This document shows, in pieces, positions 14,668-25,312 of a DNA stretch of 36,929 nt (positions within the stretch are counted from its first letter, which is position 1; every line of letters starts with the position of its first letter). The notes below the pieces were generated by a model. It did no database searches. It saw only the letters and a program-made list of their open reading frames with translations, and was not told the origin of the DNA. This DNA comes from Gammaproteobacteria bacterium (GTDB lineage: Bacteria > Pseudomonadota > Gammaproteobacteria > Xanthomonadales > Marinicellaceae), in contig JAUIGR010000024.1 of the NCBI GenBank assembly GCA_030430025.1, forward strand, positions 1 through 36,929, written 5' to 3'. The position numbers and the translations under genes were made by a program.

Positions 14668-17663
14668 GTGTGATGTATATATTGGTTGGCCAAAAACGGT
14701 TAATTTTAACCACAGCAATTTTGTTGGCACTTTTTGGACTGTTTTCATGGTTTGACATGAACCGTCAAGAGGATCCTTTTTTTCCTTATCGCCACGGATT
14801 TATTTTGACTCAATATCCGGGTGCTGATGTCATACGAATTGAAAAGCAAGTGCTCAAACCGCTCGAGGAGGAACTGTCTCAGATTGAAGAAATTGAAGAA
14901 CTTCGATCAATGGTTCGAACAGGTTTTACGCAAGTCATTGTACAAATGCATGAGTACGTCACTGATACAGATTTGGTTTGGGATAAAGTAAGAAGAGCAA
15001 TAGATAAAGCAGCACTACAGTTTCCAGAAGGTGTTACTCCGCCAGTTTTAGAGGATCGTTTACTGGATACTGCTGTGGCTGTTTACAGTATCTCTGGTCA
15101 CAATGACATCATGTCATTACTTCAGGATTCTAAAGATATAAAAAACCGCTTGTTCCAACTCAAAGACATAGGAAAGGTATCTCTTTATGGTGCACCAGAA
15201 CAACAAATCAGTATTGAAGTTCGTGATTTATTTATAAAGAATGGATTGATTAGTCATGAAGCCATTGCTCAGCAAATCAAGGCAAAAACACAAGTTCTAC
15301 CAATACGTGACTTTCATATTGGAAAACAGCGCATTAACCTAGATGCCCATACTGAATTTCATACCTTGGAAGAGTTGAAAGAAACCGCCATCTTTCTGAA
15401 TGATGGTAAACAACTACCGCTTTCAGTTTTAGCTGATGTCCGCCTGGAAACAACAAGCGTGGCAGATTCAGGGTTTTGGTTTAATCAACAACGCGGCATT
15501 GCAATGTCCATTTACATTCCAGTGAACCACCTTAATGTGGTTGAATTCGGACAAAAATTGCGCCAGTTCATAGAAAAAACCCGAAAGTTGTATCCTCATT
15601 TACAAATTCAAGAGGTGTTTTTTCAACCAGATCGCGTTAAAAACCGCATCACTGAACTCGGTATTTCCTTATTAACGGGAATGGCATTTGTGACTCTAAT
15701 CTTGGCATTTTTTTTAGGCCTTCGACCTGGCCTAGTTGTTGCAACAGTTATCCCCTTGGTTACCTTTTCCTCTTTGGCCGTTTTTAATCTCGGAGGTGGC
15801 GTTTTACATCAAATGGCAATAGCTGGCATGGTGATTGGCTTAGGGATGCTTGTCGATAATGCCATCGTTATGGTTGAAAATATACAATATCATATTGACC
15901 ATGGTATGCGTGGATCAGATGCTTCTGTTACTTCGGTAAAACAACTGGCACTGTCTCTAGGATCAGCTACCGGAACAACCGTAGCTGCTTTTATGCCTAT
16001 GCTGTTATCTGAAGGAAACTCGGCTGATTTTACCCGAGCTATCCCTGCCATGATTATCTTATCGATAACCGTCAGTTATTTATATGCAATTATGGTGACC
16101 CCTGCTTTCAGTCATCTATTTTTAAAACAGCAGAACAAGAAACAACAATCAATATTCCAAAAACTGGGGACAAAATTGGGCCACCTTGCTATATCAAGAT
16201 CTAATCTGATACTTTTAGGTGCTGTCTTATTTATGCTTTTTTCTTTCCTTTCATTTGGGTTTGTGCAAAAAGATTTTTTTCCAGATACTGACCGAAATCA
16301 GCTTGTTATTGATATAAAATATCCTGAAAGCAGCCATATCGTTAGTAATTCACAACAAACAAATGAGATTGCACAGGCTTTATCAAAACAGCCTCATGTC
16401 AAAGATGTAGTAACTTTTACAGGTAATTCAGGACCTGTTTTTTATTACAATCTAGTAGAAAAACCCCGCTCGCCTCATATCGCCAGAATAGTCGCTATTC
16501 TTAATGATGTTAATAATGCAGAAAGCATCATCACATGGTTCTCAAAAGAGATCTCACCGCAATATCCTCGTGCTGAAATTGTTGCTCGGAAACTAGGCCA
16601 AGGGCCTCCTGCTGATGCCCCTATAGAAATTAAAGTCACCGGTGAAAATCGTGCACACCTGGCACAGGCCGTTCGAGATATTCAATTATTACTCAGTAAT
16701 ACAAAAGGAACTCGTACGATCCGTAATAATCTAGGGTTAGGTATGCCTAAATTAACCCTCACAGCCAATGATGTCCTACTTAATGAAAATCAAATTACCC
16801 GTACAGATTTGGCCAGCGGACTGGCACTCAGAACATCAGGCCAAATCATAGGACAGTTCAGAGCACATAAAGACCCGATTAATATCGTCATGCAATCTCA
16901 ACATCATGTTGAGTATCCAATCCAAGAACTATCAGACATTCGTTTTAATAGTGGTGAAAGAACCCTGTCACTTGATGCATTAACACAACAAGAAATTAGC
17001 TATTTACCTGCTACTGTTGCGCACATTAACTTACAAAGAACCGCATCAATTTTCAGTGAAACGGAATTTAACTCTACTTATGCAGATGTTTTAGAAAGCT
17101 TTGAACCCGCGCTGGCTTCACTCGACTTACCTCCTGATGTTGATATCATTATTGCGGGCGCTGCTAAAGAATCCGGAGAAGCAAATGAATCCCTCGGCCG
17201 TGCTTTGCCTATTGGTATTATTATATTACTCATTTTTTTACTATTAGAATTTAATTCATTTCGAAAACTACTAATAATCTTGGTTACTATTCCTCTAGCT
17301 TTCGCTGGTGTACCATTGGGTTTATTGCTAACAAATACATCATTTGGTTTTACAGCCACATTAGGCGTACTGGCTCTGATTGGAATTGTAGTCAACAATG
17401 CCATTGTGCTCCTTGATCTGATACAAAAAAACCAAAACCAAGGTAAAACATTACATCATGCCATTAACGATGCCATCTCGAGAAGAACACGCCCTATCAT
17501 ATTAACCACTTTAACAACCATCGTAGGGTTATTACCATTGGTAATGACAAAATCAACACTCTGGCCTCCCTTAGCCTGGAGCATTATTTCTGGTTTATTT
17601 GTTTCTACTGCACTGTCTCTATTGGTTGTTCCTGCCATGTACCAAAAAATAATCAAAGAATAA
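14664..17663 (+). CDS. RND efflux permease
   Basis: A 999-residue inner-membrane proton-driven transporter of the AcrB/hydrophobe-amphiphile superfamily, slightly shorter than the usual 1020-1050. It shows the internal twofold repeat: TM1 at the N-terminus, a large periplasmic loop, a TM2-6 block (about 335-490), TM7 (about 515), a second periplasmic loop, and TM8-12 (about 850-995). The TM4 proton-relay segment reads GLGMLVDNAIVMVEN, with Asp-Asn where AcrB has Asp-Asp; the TM10 equivalent is GIVVNNAIVLLD. A GTG start at 14664 overlaps the adaptor stop; ATG 14673 is an alternative three codons in. Its partner is the adaptor just upstream. The substrate is unknown; induction by a TetR ligand is likely. 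Confidence 0.95.
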   Translation: MSVMYILVGQKRLILTTAILLALFGLFSWFDMNRQEDPFFPYRHGFILTQYPGADVIRIEKQVLKPLEEELSQIEEIEELRSMVRTGFTQVIVQMHEYVTDTDLVWDKVRRAIDKAALQFPEGVTPPVLEDRLLDTAVAVYSISGHNDIMSLLQDSKDIKNRLFQLKDIGKVSLYGAPEQQISIEVRDLFIKNGLISHEAIAQQIKAKTQVLPIRDFHIGKQRINLDAHTEFHTLEELKETAIFLNDGKQLPLSVLADVRLETTSVADSGFWFNQQRGIAMSIYIPVNHLNVVEFGQKLRQFIEKTRKLYPHLQIQEVFFQPDRVKNRITELGISLLTGMAFVTLILAFFLGLRPGLVVATVIPLVTFSSLAVFNLGGGVLHQMAIAGMVIGLGMLVDNAIVMVENIQYHIDHGMRGSDASVTSVKQLALSLGSATGTTVAAFMPMLLSEGNSADFTRAIPAMIILSITVSYLYAIMVTPAFSHLFLKQQNKKQQSIFQKLGTKLGHLAISRSNLILLGAVLFMLFSFLSFGFVQKDFFPDTDRNQLVIDIKYPESSHIVSNSQQTNEIAQALSKQPHVKDVVTFTGNSGPVFYYNLVEKPRSPHIARIVAILNDVNNAESIITWFSKEISPQYPRAEIVARKLGQGPPADAPIEIKVTGENRAHLAQAVRDIQLLLSNTKGTRTIRNNLGLGMPKLTLTANDVLLNENQITRTDLASGLALRTSGQIIGQFRAHKDPINIVMQSQHHVEYPIQELSDIRFNSGERTLSLDALTQQEISYLPATVAHINLQRTASIFSETEFNSTYADVLESFEPALASLDLPPDVDIIIAGAAKESGEANESLGRALPIGIIILLIFLLLEFNSFRKLLIILVTIPLAFAGVPLGLLLTNTSFGFTATLGVLALIGIVVNNAIVLLDLIQKNQNQGKTLHHAINDAISRRTRPIILTTLTTIVGLLPLVMTKSTLWPPLAWSIISGLFVSTALSLLVVPAMYQKIIKE

Positions 17664-17834
17664 CTTCCGACTGCTTAATAGATGCTCGCTTGCCAAATTG
17701 ACAACCAAGCTTTATTATATTTACCCGCTGTATATGAGATCGTTACACGAATTAAACTTTGACTTGATTATTTCAAATAATTTAGATCAGAGCATCAAAT
17801 TTGGGTAATCACTTCTCATTAGAAAACTGAGCAC

Positions 17835-17869
17835 GGGGACACCATCAAAATAACATGCTTTATGTCCCC
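17835..17869 (+). other. Inverted repeat upstream of fadD
   Basis: GGGGACA (17835-17841) can pair with TGTCCCC (17863-17869) across a 21-nt loop, 28 nt before the fadD start codon. It could be a weak terminator for the pump operon or a leader hairpin, but it has no T-run. Function is not established. Confidence 0.35.
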
Positions 17870-17896
17870 ATAATTTAATCTTTGTTAGAGAAATAC

Positions 17897-19558
17897 ATGT
17901 CAGAAAGCAAACCTTGGCTCGCACAATATGCAGAGGGCGTCCCTGCCGAAATCGGAGAACTACCCTACCAAAATATCCCGCAAATGCTAATCACAGCCTG
18001 TAAAAAATACAGTAGCCGAACATCGTTTGAAAATTTTGGCAAATGCATCACATATCAACAACTCGATCAGTTAAGCGAACAGTTTGCTGCATTTTTACAG
18101 TCAAAACTTAAAACTGGTGATACAGTAGCCCTTATGATGCCCAATGTTTTGCAGTATCCTGTGGCTGTTTTGGGTGTTTTACGAGCAGGTATGATAGTGA
18201 CCAATATCAATCCACTCTATACACCACGTGAATTAAAACATCAACTGAATGATTCCGAAGCCAAAGCCATTTTAGTGATCGAGAACACAGCACATACTTT
18301 GACAGAGGTCATTGATGAAACCATGGTGGAAACAGTCATTACAACCAGTATCGGCGAAATGATTGGTGGTCTCAAGGGTATCATTATGAACTTTGTTATT
18401 AAATATATAAAAAAAATGGTGCCACCATTTCAGTTAGCAGGGAGTATTACTTTCAAACAAGCCCTAAACCAAGGTAAATTACTGAAACATCAACCTGTGG
18501 AAAGTACACCGGATGATATTGCTTTTTTGCAATATACTGGTGGTACAACAGGCGTTTCAAAAGGTGCTATGCTTACTCATCGAAACATGGTTGCCAATGT
18601 AACTCAAGTTGATTGCTGGATTTCCAGCCAGTTTAGCCAAGATCAAGAAGTGGTGATCACTGCATTACCCCTCTATCACATTTTTGCACTAACTGCTAAT
18701 TGCTTGACATTCTCAGTGTATGGTGCTCACAATGTGCTGATAACAAACCCACGCGACATGAAGGGGTTTATTAAGGAATTGTCACGACACCAGTTTACGG
18801 TTTTAACTGGCGTTAATACTCTATTCAACGGGCTACTCAACACAGAAGGTTTTGATCAATTAGACTTCTCAAAACTTAAGTTTACTTTAGGAGGAGGAAT
18901 GGCAGTCCAAAAAGGTACAGCAACTCGTTGGAAAGAGGTCACTGGAGTCACTCTAGCTGAAGCTTACGGATTGACAGAAACATCTCCAGCAGCATGCATG
19001 AATAAGGTTCCTTTGGATGAATATAACGGAACTATAGGATTACCGATCTCATCTACTGACTGCCAAATTCAAAATGAGGATGGTAGTCCACTACCAGCTG
19101 GTGAAATCGGAGAACTATGCATCAAAGGACCTCAAGTGATGCTCGGCTATTGGAAAAAGCCTGAAGAAACAGCCAAGACCATTGTTAATGGGTGGCTCAA
19201 AACGGGTGATATAGCCTGTATGGACGAAAAAGGATATTTTAGAATTGTTGACCGTAAAAAAGACATGATTTTGGTTTCTGGTTTTAATGTCTATCCCAAT
19301 GAAATTGAAGATGCTGCCTGTTTGCACAGCGACATCATTGAATGTGCGGCTATTGGCGTTGAAGATGAAAAATCTGGAGAAATTGTCAAACTGTTTGTCG
19401 TTAAAGCACCAAACAGCAAGATCACAGAAGTTGACGTCATTCAACACTGCAAAGACACATTAACTGCTTATAAAGTCCCGAAAATCGTCGAATTTCGCGA
19501 TGAACTGCCCAAATCGAATGTCGGAAAAATACTCCGCAAGGACTTGAGAGGACAATAA
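17897..19558 (+). CDS. fadD: Long-chain fatty acid-CoA ligase
   Basis: Activates long-chain fatty acids to acyl-CoA with ATP, feeding beta-oxidation; it acts at the inner face of the cytoplasmic membrane. The 553-residue length matches FadD (561 in E. coli). The AMP-binding P-loop YTGGTTGVSKGAMLTH, the adenylate motif AEYGLTE-like EAYGLTETSP, the hinge and DRKKDMILVSGFNVYP motif, and the C-terminal catalytic lysine in PKSNVGKILRKDLR are all present. I use ATG 17897 (MSESKPWLAQYAEG), which fits the family start; the in-frame TTG at 17882 adds only five residues. tdh follows after 9 bp and kbl after that, so they are probably cotranscribed. A common product, acetyl-CoA, may explain the grouping. 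Confidence 0.95.
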   Translation: MSESKPWLAQYAEGVPAEIGELPYQNIPQMLITACKKYSSRTSFENFGKCITYQQLDQLSEQFAAFLQSKLKTGDTVALMMPNVLQYPVAVLGVLRAGMIVTNINPLYTPRELKHQLNDSEAKAILVIENTAHTLTEVIDETMVETVITTSIGEMIGGLKGIIMNFVIKYIKKMVPPFQLAGSITFKQALNQGKLLKHQPVESTPDDIAFLQYTGGTTGVSKGAMLTHRNMVANVTQVDCWISSQFSQDQEVVITALPLYHIFALTANCLTFSVYGAHNVLITNPRDMKGFIKELSRHQFTVLTGVNTLFNGLLNTEGFDQLDFSKLKFTLGGGMAVQKGTATRWKEVTGVTLAEAYGLTETSPAACMNKVPLDEYNGTIGLPISSTDCQIQNEDGSPLPAGEIGELCIKGPQVMLGYWKKPEETAKTIVNGWLKTGDIACMDEKGYFRIVDRKKDMILVSGFNVYPNEIEDAACLHSDIIECAAIGVEDEKSGEIVKLFVVKAPNSKITEVDVIQHCKDTLTAYKVPKIVEFRDELPKSNVGKILRKDLRGQ

Positions 19559-19567
19559 CAAAAACAC

Positions 19568-20590
19568 ATGAAAGCGTTGATTAAGAAATATGCTAAACCA
19601 GGGATATGGATGGAAGATATCCCGATGCCAGAAATGGGTCATAATGATGTACTGATTAAAGTTGAAAAAACTGCTATTTGCGGAACAGATCTACATATTT
19701 ACAAATGGGATGGATGGTCACAAAAAGTGATCAAGCCACCACTAACAATTGGCCATGAATTCGTCGGTGAAATATGTGATATGGGCAGTGAAGTCAAGGG
19801 TTACCGTATAGGCCAGCGAGTCAGTGCAGAAGGGCATATTGTCTGTGGAGTTTGTCGAAATTGCCGTGCCGGGATACCACACCTTTGCCCTAATACTGAA
19901 GGCATTGGTGTCAATAGAAATGGCGCTTTTGCTGAATTCATTACCATGCCTGTACAAAATTTATGGCCTATTCCCGATGAAATTCCTTCGCGATTGGCAG
20001 CTTTCTTTGACCCTTTTGGGAATGCGACCCATTGTGCCCTAGAATTTGACATGCTGGGTGAAGATGTATTAATTACTGGCGCTGGTCCCATTGGTATTAT
20101 TGCTACTGGAATTTGTCGTCATATAGGTGCCCGGCAGGTGGTGATCACAGACATTAATGATTATCGATTAAATCTGGCACAAAATATGGGTGCTACTCGA
20201 TGTGTTAATGTCACAAAAGAAAAATTAACCGATGTAATGAAGGAATTAAAAATCACCGGATTCGATTTAGGAATGGAAATGTCAGGTAACCCGACCGCCT
20301 TTAATGACATGCTTAATAACATGTATTATGGCGGTAAAATAACACTGCTTGGTATGCTACCAGATAGCACACAAATTAACTGGGATCATATTATCTTTAA
20401 AGGTTTATCTGTTAAGGGTATTACAGGTCGTAGAATGTACGAAACTTGGTACAAAATGACACAAATGTTACGCACAGGCTTTCCATTAGAAAAAGCACTA
20501 ACACACGAAATTCATATCAACGACTTCCAAAAAGGCTTTGACCTGATGTCTGAAGGCCAATGTGGCAAAGTAGTCTGTAGCTGGGATTGA
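19568..20590 (+). CDS. tdh: L-threonine 3-dehydrogenase
   Basis: Oxidises L-threonine to 2-amino-3-ketobutyrate with NAD+, the first step of threonine breakdown to glycine and acetyl-CoA. It has 340 residues against 341 in E. coli. Visible features of the zinc alcohol dehydrogenase fold are Cys38 in AICGTDLHI, His63-Glu64 in GHEFVGEI, the structural-zinc cysteines in [15 protein letters not shown], and the NAD-binding GAGPIG. The start ATG follows the fadD stop by 9 bp. It is directly followed by kbl, whose enzyme takes the unstable product. The order tdh-kbl is the reverse of the E. coli kbl-tdh operon. Confidence 0.97.
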   Translation: MKALIKKYAKPGIWMEDIPMPEMGHNDVLIKVEKTAICGTDLHIYKWDGWSQKVIKPPLTIGHEFVGEICDMGSEVKGYRIGQRVSAEGHIVCGVCRNCRAGIPHLCPNTEGIGVNRNGAFAEFITMPVQNLWPIPDEIPSRLAAFFDPFGNATHCALEFDMLGEDVLITGAGPIGIIATGICRHIGARQVVITDINDYRLNLAQNMGATRCVNVTKEKLTDVMKELKITGFDLGMEMSGNPTAFNDMLNNMYYGGKITLLGMLPDSTQINWDHIIFKGLSVKGITGRRMYETWYKMTQMLRTGFPLEKALTHEIHINDFQKGFDLMSEGQCGKVVCSWD

Positions 20591-20592
20591 AC

Positions 20593-21765
20593 ATGAAAAA
20601 CTACCAAAGTATTATCCAAAACATAAAAGACGATGGTCTCTATAAAAATGAACGCATTATCACCAGTCCTCAATCGGCACACATAACATTACCAGACAGT
20701 CAAAAAGTCATTAACTTTTGTGCCAACAACTATTTGGGGTTGGCTGACCATCCTGAAGTCATCAAAGCCGCAAAAAAAGCACTGGATACCCATGGTTTTG
20801 GTATGGCTTCTGTCCGTTTCATCTGTGGAACTCAAGATCTACATAAACAACTGGAACAACGCATCAGTGATTTTTTTAGTACAGATGACACCATTTTATA
20901 CACTTCTTGCTTTGATGCTAATGGAGGTTTATTCGAGACCATACTAAGTAAAGATGATGCTGTCATCAGTGATGAACTCAATCATGCCTCGATTATTGAT
21001 GGGATCCGTTTATGCAAAGCACAGCGTCACCGTTATAAAAACAGTGACATGGATCACTTGGAGTCCATATTACAAGACACCCAAAGCTGTCAACAAAGAC
21101 TGATTGTGACTGATGGTGTCTTCAGTATGGATGGCACCATCGCCAAATTAAAGGAAATAACTGATTTGGCAGAAAAATATGATGCCATGGTAGTGGTTGA
21201 TGATTCACATGCTACAGGATTTATTGGTCAAACTGGCAGAGGCTCCGCAGAACTGGAAAATGTGATGTCTAAGATTGACATTTTTACATCAACTCTAGGC
21301 AAAGCACTGGGTGGAGGATCAGGTGGTTTCACTACAGGCCGCAGCGAAATCATTGAACTGCTCCGCCAACGTTCCCGCCCCTATTTATTTTCAAATACCT
21401 TACCGCCACCGCTAGTGGCTGCCAGTATCAAGGTCTTTGACCTGATTGCTGACTCTACAGCATTGCGTGATAAGCTAGAAATAAATACTCACTATTTTCG
21501 TGATCAAATTGTCAAACTGGGCTTCACTATCTCAGGAAAAACCCACCCCATCATTCCTATCATGTTGGGTGATGCCAAGTTAGCTTCAAAAATGGCTGAC
21601 CGTTTGTTGGAATTGGGTATTTATTGTATCGGCTTTTCATTTCCAGTTGTGCCCCAAAACAAGGCACGTATTAGATTACAAATATCTGCAGCCCATTCAA
21701 AAAATGATTTGGACCTGGCTTTAGCCGCATTCAGACAAGTAAAGTCAGAGTTTTGTATCGAATAA
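20593..21765 (+). CDS. kbl: Glycine C-acetyltransferase (2-amino-3-ketobutyrate CoA ligase)
   Basis: A PLP enzyme that cleaves 2-amino-3-ketobutyrate with CoA to glycine and acetyl-CoA, completing the Tdh pathway in the cytosol. It has 390 residues, close to the E. coli enzyme (398). It shows [11 protein letters not shown] near the N-terminus, [13 protein letters not shown], the PLP-contacting [10 protein letters not shown], and the Schiff-base lysine in [12 protein letters not shown] 20593 lies 2 nt after the tdh stop; a TTG at 20587 overlapping that stop is less likely. It belongs to the alpha-oxoamine synthase family, but the neighbouring tdh makes Kbl much more likely than BioF. Confidence 0.97.
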   Translation: MKNYQSIIQNIKDDGLYKNERIITSPQSAHITLPDSQKVINFCANNYLGLADHPEVIKAAKKALDTHGFGMASVRFICGTQDLHKQLEQRISDFFSTDDTILYTSCFDANGGLFETILSKDDAVISDELNHASIIDGIRLCKAQRHRYKNSDMDHLESILQDTQSCQQRLIVTDGVFSMDGTIAKLKEITDLAEKYDAMVVVDDSHATGFIGQTGRGSAELENVMSKIDIFTSTLGKALGGGSGGFTTGRSEIIELLRQRSRPYLFSNTLPPPLVAASIKVFDLIADSTALRDKLEINTHYFRDQIVKLGFTISGKTHPIIPIMLGDAKLASKMADRLLELGIYCIGFSFPVVPQNKARIRLQISAAHSKNDLDLALAAFRQVKSEFCIE

Positions 21766-22072
21766 TGTGACACCTCTTCCTTCACTTAGCCAATACTTGG
21801 ATGAAATAACTCAACCAAACTCTGACATTTAATTTGGCCAAAAATGACGAGAAATCACAGCTCTCTGGATGAAATTCAGGATCAGTGGTCTCTTCATTAT
21901 TGACAAATTTTGGCTTCATATGGGTTTAATAAGCAGCTTTTCATCTGTTTATCAAACTAATTATGACCATTCACTCTAGATAGATGCCCTTTAGTGAGAG
22001 TTTTAATTTATATTTTGCTTTTTTTTTGAGGATTCATTAAGATGAATAACCAATGTTTTTAGGCAAAAGATT
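21766..22072. other. Intergenic region between kbl and the response regulator
   Basis: 307 bases with no substantial open frame and no clear terminator. Near the right end a GAGG (22028-22031) precedes a six-codon ATG frame (22042-22062), which ends 10 nt before the regulator start. It could be a leader peptide, but this is probably chance. Confidence 0.5.
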
Positions 22073-22438
22073 ATGGCAAAAATATTGATAATTGACGATT
22101 CACCTTCTCAATTATATGGAATGCAAAAAACTGTAGAAAAGTTGGGACATGAAACCATTCTCACTGAAAATGGCAAAGAAGGCATACAAATTGCCAGAGA
22201 ACAATTACCTGACTTGATTCTGATGGATGTAGTTATGCCTGATTTGAATGGTTTCCAAGCAACCAGAAAAATCAGTAAAGATGAAAGGACTGCACACATT
22301 CCTGTCATCATTGTCACTACCAAAAAACTTGAAACAGATCGAGTATGGGGAATGCGCCAAGGGGCTAAAGACTACCTAGTAAAACCAGTGACTGAGAAAG
22401 CCTTAAAAGAAGTGATTGAATCCAACCTCAATAAATGA
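22073..22438 (+). CDS. PilH-like single-domain response regulator
   Basis: A 121-residue CheY-type receiver with no output domain. The acidic pair is in LIIDDSPSQLYGM, the phospho-acceptor Asp in LPDLILMDVVMPDLNGFQATR, the switch Thr in IIVTTKK and the Lys in YLVKPV. The sequence around NGFQATRKI and ETDRVWGMRQGAKDYLVKPV is very like PilH of the Pseudomonas twitching chemosensory (Pil-Chp) system, so a role in type IV pilus control is likely but inferred. No pil or chp genes are near, so it is a stand-alone copy. It has only a weak AGG-containing ribosome binding site. Confidence 0.85.
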   Translation: MAKILIIDDSPSQLYGMQKTVEKLGHETILTENGKEGIQIAREQLPDLILMDVVMPDLNGFQATRKISKDERTAHIPVIIVTTKKLETDRVWGMRQGAKDYLVKPVTEKALKEVIESNLNK

Positions 22439-22444
22439 ACAACC

Positions 22445-22469
22445 AGCACTCCAAATCAACTGGAGTGCT
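22445..22469. terminator. Bidirectional terminator between convergent genes
   Basis: AGCACTCCA (22445-22453) pairs perfectly over 9 bp with TGGAGTGCT (22461-22469), with a 7-nt loop. It lies between the ends of the response regulator and orn, which converge. The T-richness after the stem is modest on both strands. Confidence 0.65.
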
Positions 22470-22482
22470 TCAGTTTCTCACT

Positions 22483-23037
22483 TTACTTCAAACCAGAAAT
22501 TTCACCCATGAATTGTCGGTAATACCTCAGTTCCCTTATGGACTCTTTAATGTCTTCCATAGCTAGATGTTGCCCTGTTTTGTGAAAGCCACCTAATAAA
22601 GACGGATTCCAGCGTCTAATTAACTCTTTAATACTACTGACATCAATCTGGCGATAATGAAAAAAATTTTCTAACTGCGGCATCCACTTAGCCAGAAACC
22701 GTCGATCCTGACAAATGCTGTTGCCACACATTGGTGATGCGTGAATTTTAACGTGATCACTTAAAAAATCGATAGTCATTTGCTCAGCATCTTTCAGTGA
22801 GACATCAGAAGCCAGCACCCTATCCCACAAACCTGAATTTGAATGGTGTTCGGTATTCCACTCATCCATTTTTTCCAATACCGATAACGACTGATGAATC
22901 GCCAATGCTGGACCTTCAGCCACCACATTTAACTCCTGATCAGTCACAATAGTTGCTATCTCAATAATTTTATCTTTCAGCGGATCCAGACCTGTCATTT
23001 CCAAATCAATCCAAATTAAATGTGATGTGTTATCCAT
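22483..23037 (-). CDS. orn: Oligoribonuclease
   Basis: The 3'-5' exoribonuclease that degrades 2-5 nt RNA oligomers, including pGpG from c-di-GMP turnover; cytoplasmic. The 184-residue length is typical. DEDDh residues are visible: Asp11 and Glu13 in [11 protein letters not shown], Asp in [10 protein letters not shown], and His and Asp in [12 protein letters not shown] choose ATG 23037 because AGGAG (23051-23047 on this strand) stands 9 nt before it; the upstream TTG at 23043 would be too close. It converges with the response regulator and diverges from uvrB. Confidence 0.97.
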   Translation of the reverse strand: MDNTSHLIWIDLEMTGLDPLKDKIIEIATIVTDQELNVVAEGPALAIHQSLSVLEKMDEWNTEHHSNSGLWDRVLASDVSLKDAEQMTIDFLSDHVKIHASPMCGNSICQDRRFLAKWMPQLENFFHYRQIDVSSIKELIRRWNPSLLGGFHKTGQHLAMEDIKESIRELRYYRQFMGEISGLK

Positions 23038-23199
23038 ACACAAGCGCTCCTAAAAAAAGCTTTATTTTAGTCTGAAACTAACATATAAATCATCAAATTA
23101 CACCTCTTCGACCTCAAAACCATTGACTGGCCTGAAATTCAAGTATTGAAAAAAAAGCTTATGGCCTAGAAAATAGCCAGTCCGTGCCACATGACCTAG

Positions 23200-25227
23200 A
23201 TGACAAAAATGGAACGCATCAGTTTACAAATCAGTAAAAAAAAGCATCCTTTTCAAATTGCCAGTCCTTTTGAACCTGCCGGGGATCAGCCAAAAGCCAT
23301 TGAAACGCTAGTTCAAGGTTTTGAGGACGGACTCAAAGCCCAAACTTTACTTGGCGTAACAGGATCGGGAAAGACGTTCACCATCGCCCATCTGATCAAC
23401 AAAGTTCAGAAAACCACCATGGTTATGGCACACAACAAAACCTTAGCTGCACAACTGTACACCGAATTCAAAGCATTTTTTCCTGATAATGCCGTTGAAT
23501 ATTTTGTTTCCTATTACGATTACTACCAACCAGAAGCCTATGTCCCAGCTTCTGATTTATATATTGAAAAAGATGCTTCCATTAACGAATACATAGAGCA
23601 AATGCGTTTGAGTGCTACCAAAGCCTTAATGGAACGTGATGACGTAATCATTGTGGCCACTGTCTCTGCCATATATGGTCTGGGAGATCCTCAGTCTTAT
23701 CTACAGATGTTGATCAGTTTAAAAGTCGGTGAAACCATTGATCAGCGTACATTATTGAGGCGTTTGGCAGAACTGCAATATGGTCGTAATGACATTGTCT
23801 TAGATCGAGGGTCTTTTCGTGTCAGAGGTGAAGTGATTGATGTTTTTCCTGCAGACTCAGAAAAACAGGCGGTACGTATCGAGTTATTTGATGATGAAAT
23901 TGAACAATTAAGCTATTTTGACCCGTTAACAGGAGAAATCTTCAGTCAAGAACAAAGCATCAATATATTTCCCACGTCTCACTATGCCACCCCCAGAGAA
24001 CGTATACTCAATGCCATAGAAAACATCAAGATAGAACTAAGGGAACGGCTGAAAACACTATATGATGACAACCGTCTGGTTGAAGCCCAGAGACTTGAAC
24101 AAAGAACATTCTATGATTTGGAAATGATGCAAGAGTTAGGCTATTGTTCAGGTATTGAAAACTATTCCAGACACCTGACTGGTTTACCACCCGGCTCCCC
24201 TCCTCCCTGCTTGTTCGACTATTTACCCAGTGATGCCTTACTTGTGATTGATGAGTCGCACGTCACTATCCCTCAAATTGGCGCCATGTACAAAGGTGAT
24301 CGTTCACGCAAAGAAAATCTGGTTCGATTTGGCTTTAGACTACCTTGTGCACTGGATAATCGACCATTGAAATTTGAAGAATGGGAACAACGTACGCCTC
24401 GGATGATTTTTGTTTCAGCAACACCCAGTAAATATGAAGCTGAACATCAAGATCAAGTGGCTGAACAGATTGTTAGACCTACTGGTTTACTGGATCCAGA
24501 GATTGACGTGCGTCCGGTGGCGACTCAAATTGATGATCTGCTTTCAGAAATTAATATGCGAATAGCGAAAAATGAGCGTGTGTTAGTGACCACCTTAACC
24601 AAAAGAATGAGTGAAGACCTCACTGATTATCTTGCAGATAAAGGCATTAAAGTACGTTATTTGCATTCAGAAATTGAAACAGTAGAACGAGTAGAAATCA
24701 TCCGTGATCTTCGTCAAGGAGTATTTGATGTCCTGGTTGGGATCAACTTATTACGTGAAGGGTTAGATATGCCAGAAGTTTCTCTGGTGGCTATTCTTGA
24801 CGCTGATAAACAAGGTTTTCTCCGTTCTGAAAGCTCACTCATTCAAACCATTGGCCGTGCCAGCAGGAACCAGCATGGTCAAGCCATTCTTTATGGAGAT
24901 AAGATCACTGGTGCCATGAAATCAGCCATTGAAGAAACTGAACGTCGCAGAACCAAACAAATCGCTCATAACAAAAAGCATGGCATCACTCCACGATCTG
25001 TGGTCAGAAAAATTCACGACCTCCAAGCAAGCTATCAGCAACCAACAAAAGGATTGGTTAAAATTGCTGAATCCAATACCCGATATAACCCAGAAAAAGT
25101 TAAAGACATCAGTAAATTACTGAATAAACTTGAAAAACAAATGAAAAAATATGCCAGTGATCTGGAATTCGAAAAAGCAGCCGATATCAGAGATGAAATC
25201 GAACGAATTAAACAACAAGTTTTTTAA
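23200..25227 (+). CDS. uvrB: UvrABC excision nuclease subunit B
   Basis: The damage-verifying helicase-like subunit of nucleotide excision repair. It is loaded by UvrA and recruits UvrC. The 675 residues match the family (673 in E. coli). Walker A GVTGSGKT lies at 52-59, the DNA-clamping beta-hairpin at [16 protein letters not shown] in [11 protein letters not shown], and the late helicase motif [10 protein letters not shown]. The C-terminal UVR motif (about 635-672) for UvrC contact is present. The N-terminus is some 14 residues longer than in E. coli. ATG 23209 is an alternative and neither start has a good Shine-Dalgarno. I saw no CTGT-N8-ACAG LexA box in the 162 bases upstream. Confidence 0.97.
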   Translation: MTKMERISLQISKKKHPFQIASPFEPAGDQPKAIETLVQGFEDGLKAQTLLGVTGSGKTFTIAHLINKVQKTTMVMAHNKTLAAQLYTEFKAFFPDNAVEYFVSYYDYYQPEAYVPASDLYIEKDASINEYIEQMRLSATKALMERDDVIIVATVSAIYGLGDPQSYLQMLISLKVGETIDQRTLLRRLAELQYGRNDIVLDRGSFRVRGEVIDVFPADSEKQAVRIELFDDEIEQLSYFDPLTGEIFSQEQSINIFPTSHYATPRERILNAIENIKIELRERLKTLYDDNRLVEAQRLEQRTFYDLEMMQELGYCSGIENYSRHLTGLPPGSPPPCLFDYLPSDALLVIDESHVTIPQIGAMYKGDRSRKENLVRFGFRLPCALDNRPLKFEEWEQRTPRMIFVSATPSKYEAEHQDQVAEQIVRPTGLLDPEIDVRPVATQIDDLLSEINMRIAKNERVLVTTLTKRMSEDLTDYLADKGIKVRYLHSEIETVERVEIIRDLRQGVFDVLVGINLLREGLDMPEVSLVAILDADKQGFLRSESSLIQTIGRASRNQHGQAILYGDKITGAMKSAIEETERRRTKQIAHNKKHGITPRSVVRKIHDLQASYQQPTKGLVKIAESNTRYNPEKVKDISKLLNKLEKQMKKYASDLEFEKAADIRDEIERIKQQVF

Positions 25228-25312
25228 TTATTCTGTCTCCTTCAATTTGTCTGGCTCAGTAACCAGAGAACACACCCCAAACAATGTCAAGGGTGCGATA
25301 TGCTGATGATCG

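Noticed and set aside
17664-17881. Clear terminator after the RND operon
   Set aside because: Only a 5-bp GCTTG/CAAGC stem and the GGGGACA inverted repeat are present; neither has the features of a strong intrinsic terminator.
23044-23199. LexA/SOS box upstream of uvrB
   Set aside because: No CTGT-N8-ACAG or close variant is visible in this interval.
25250-25267. TCTGG/CCAGA hairpin as a terminator after uvrB
   Set aside because: The stem is only 5 bp and lacks a T-run.
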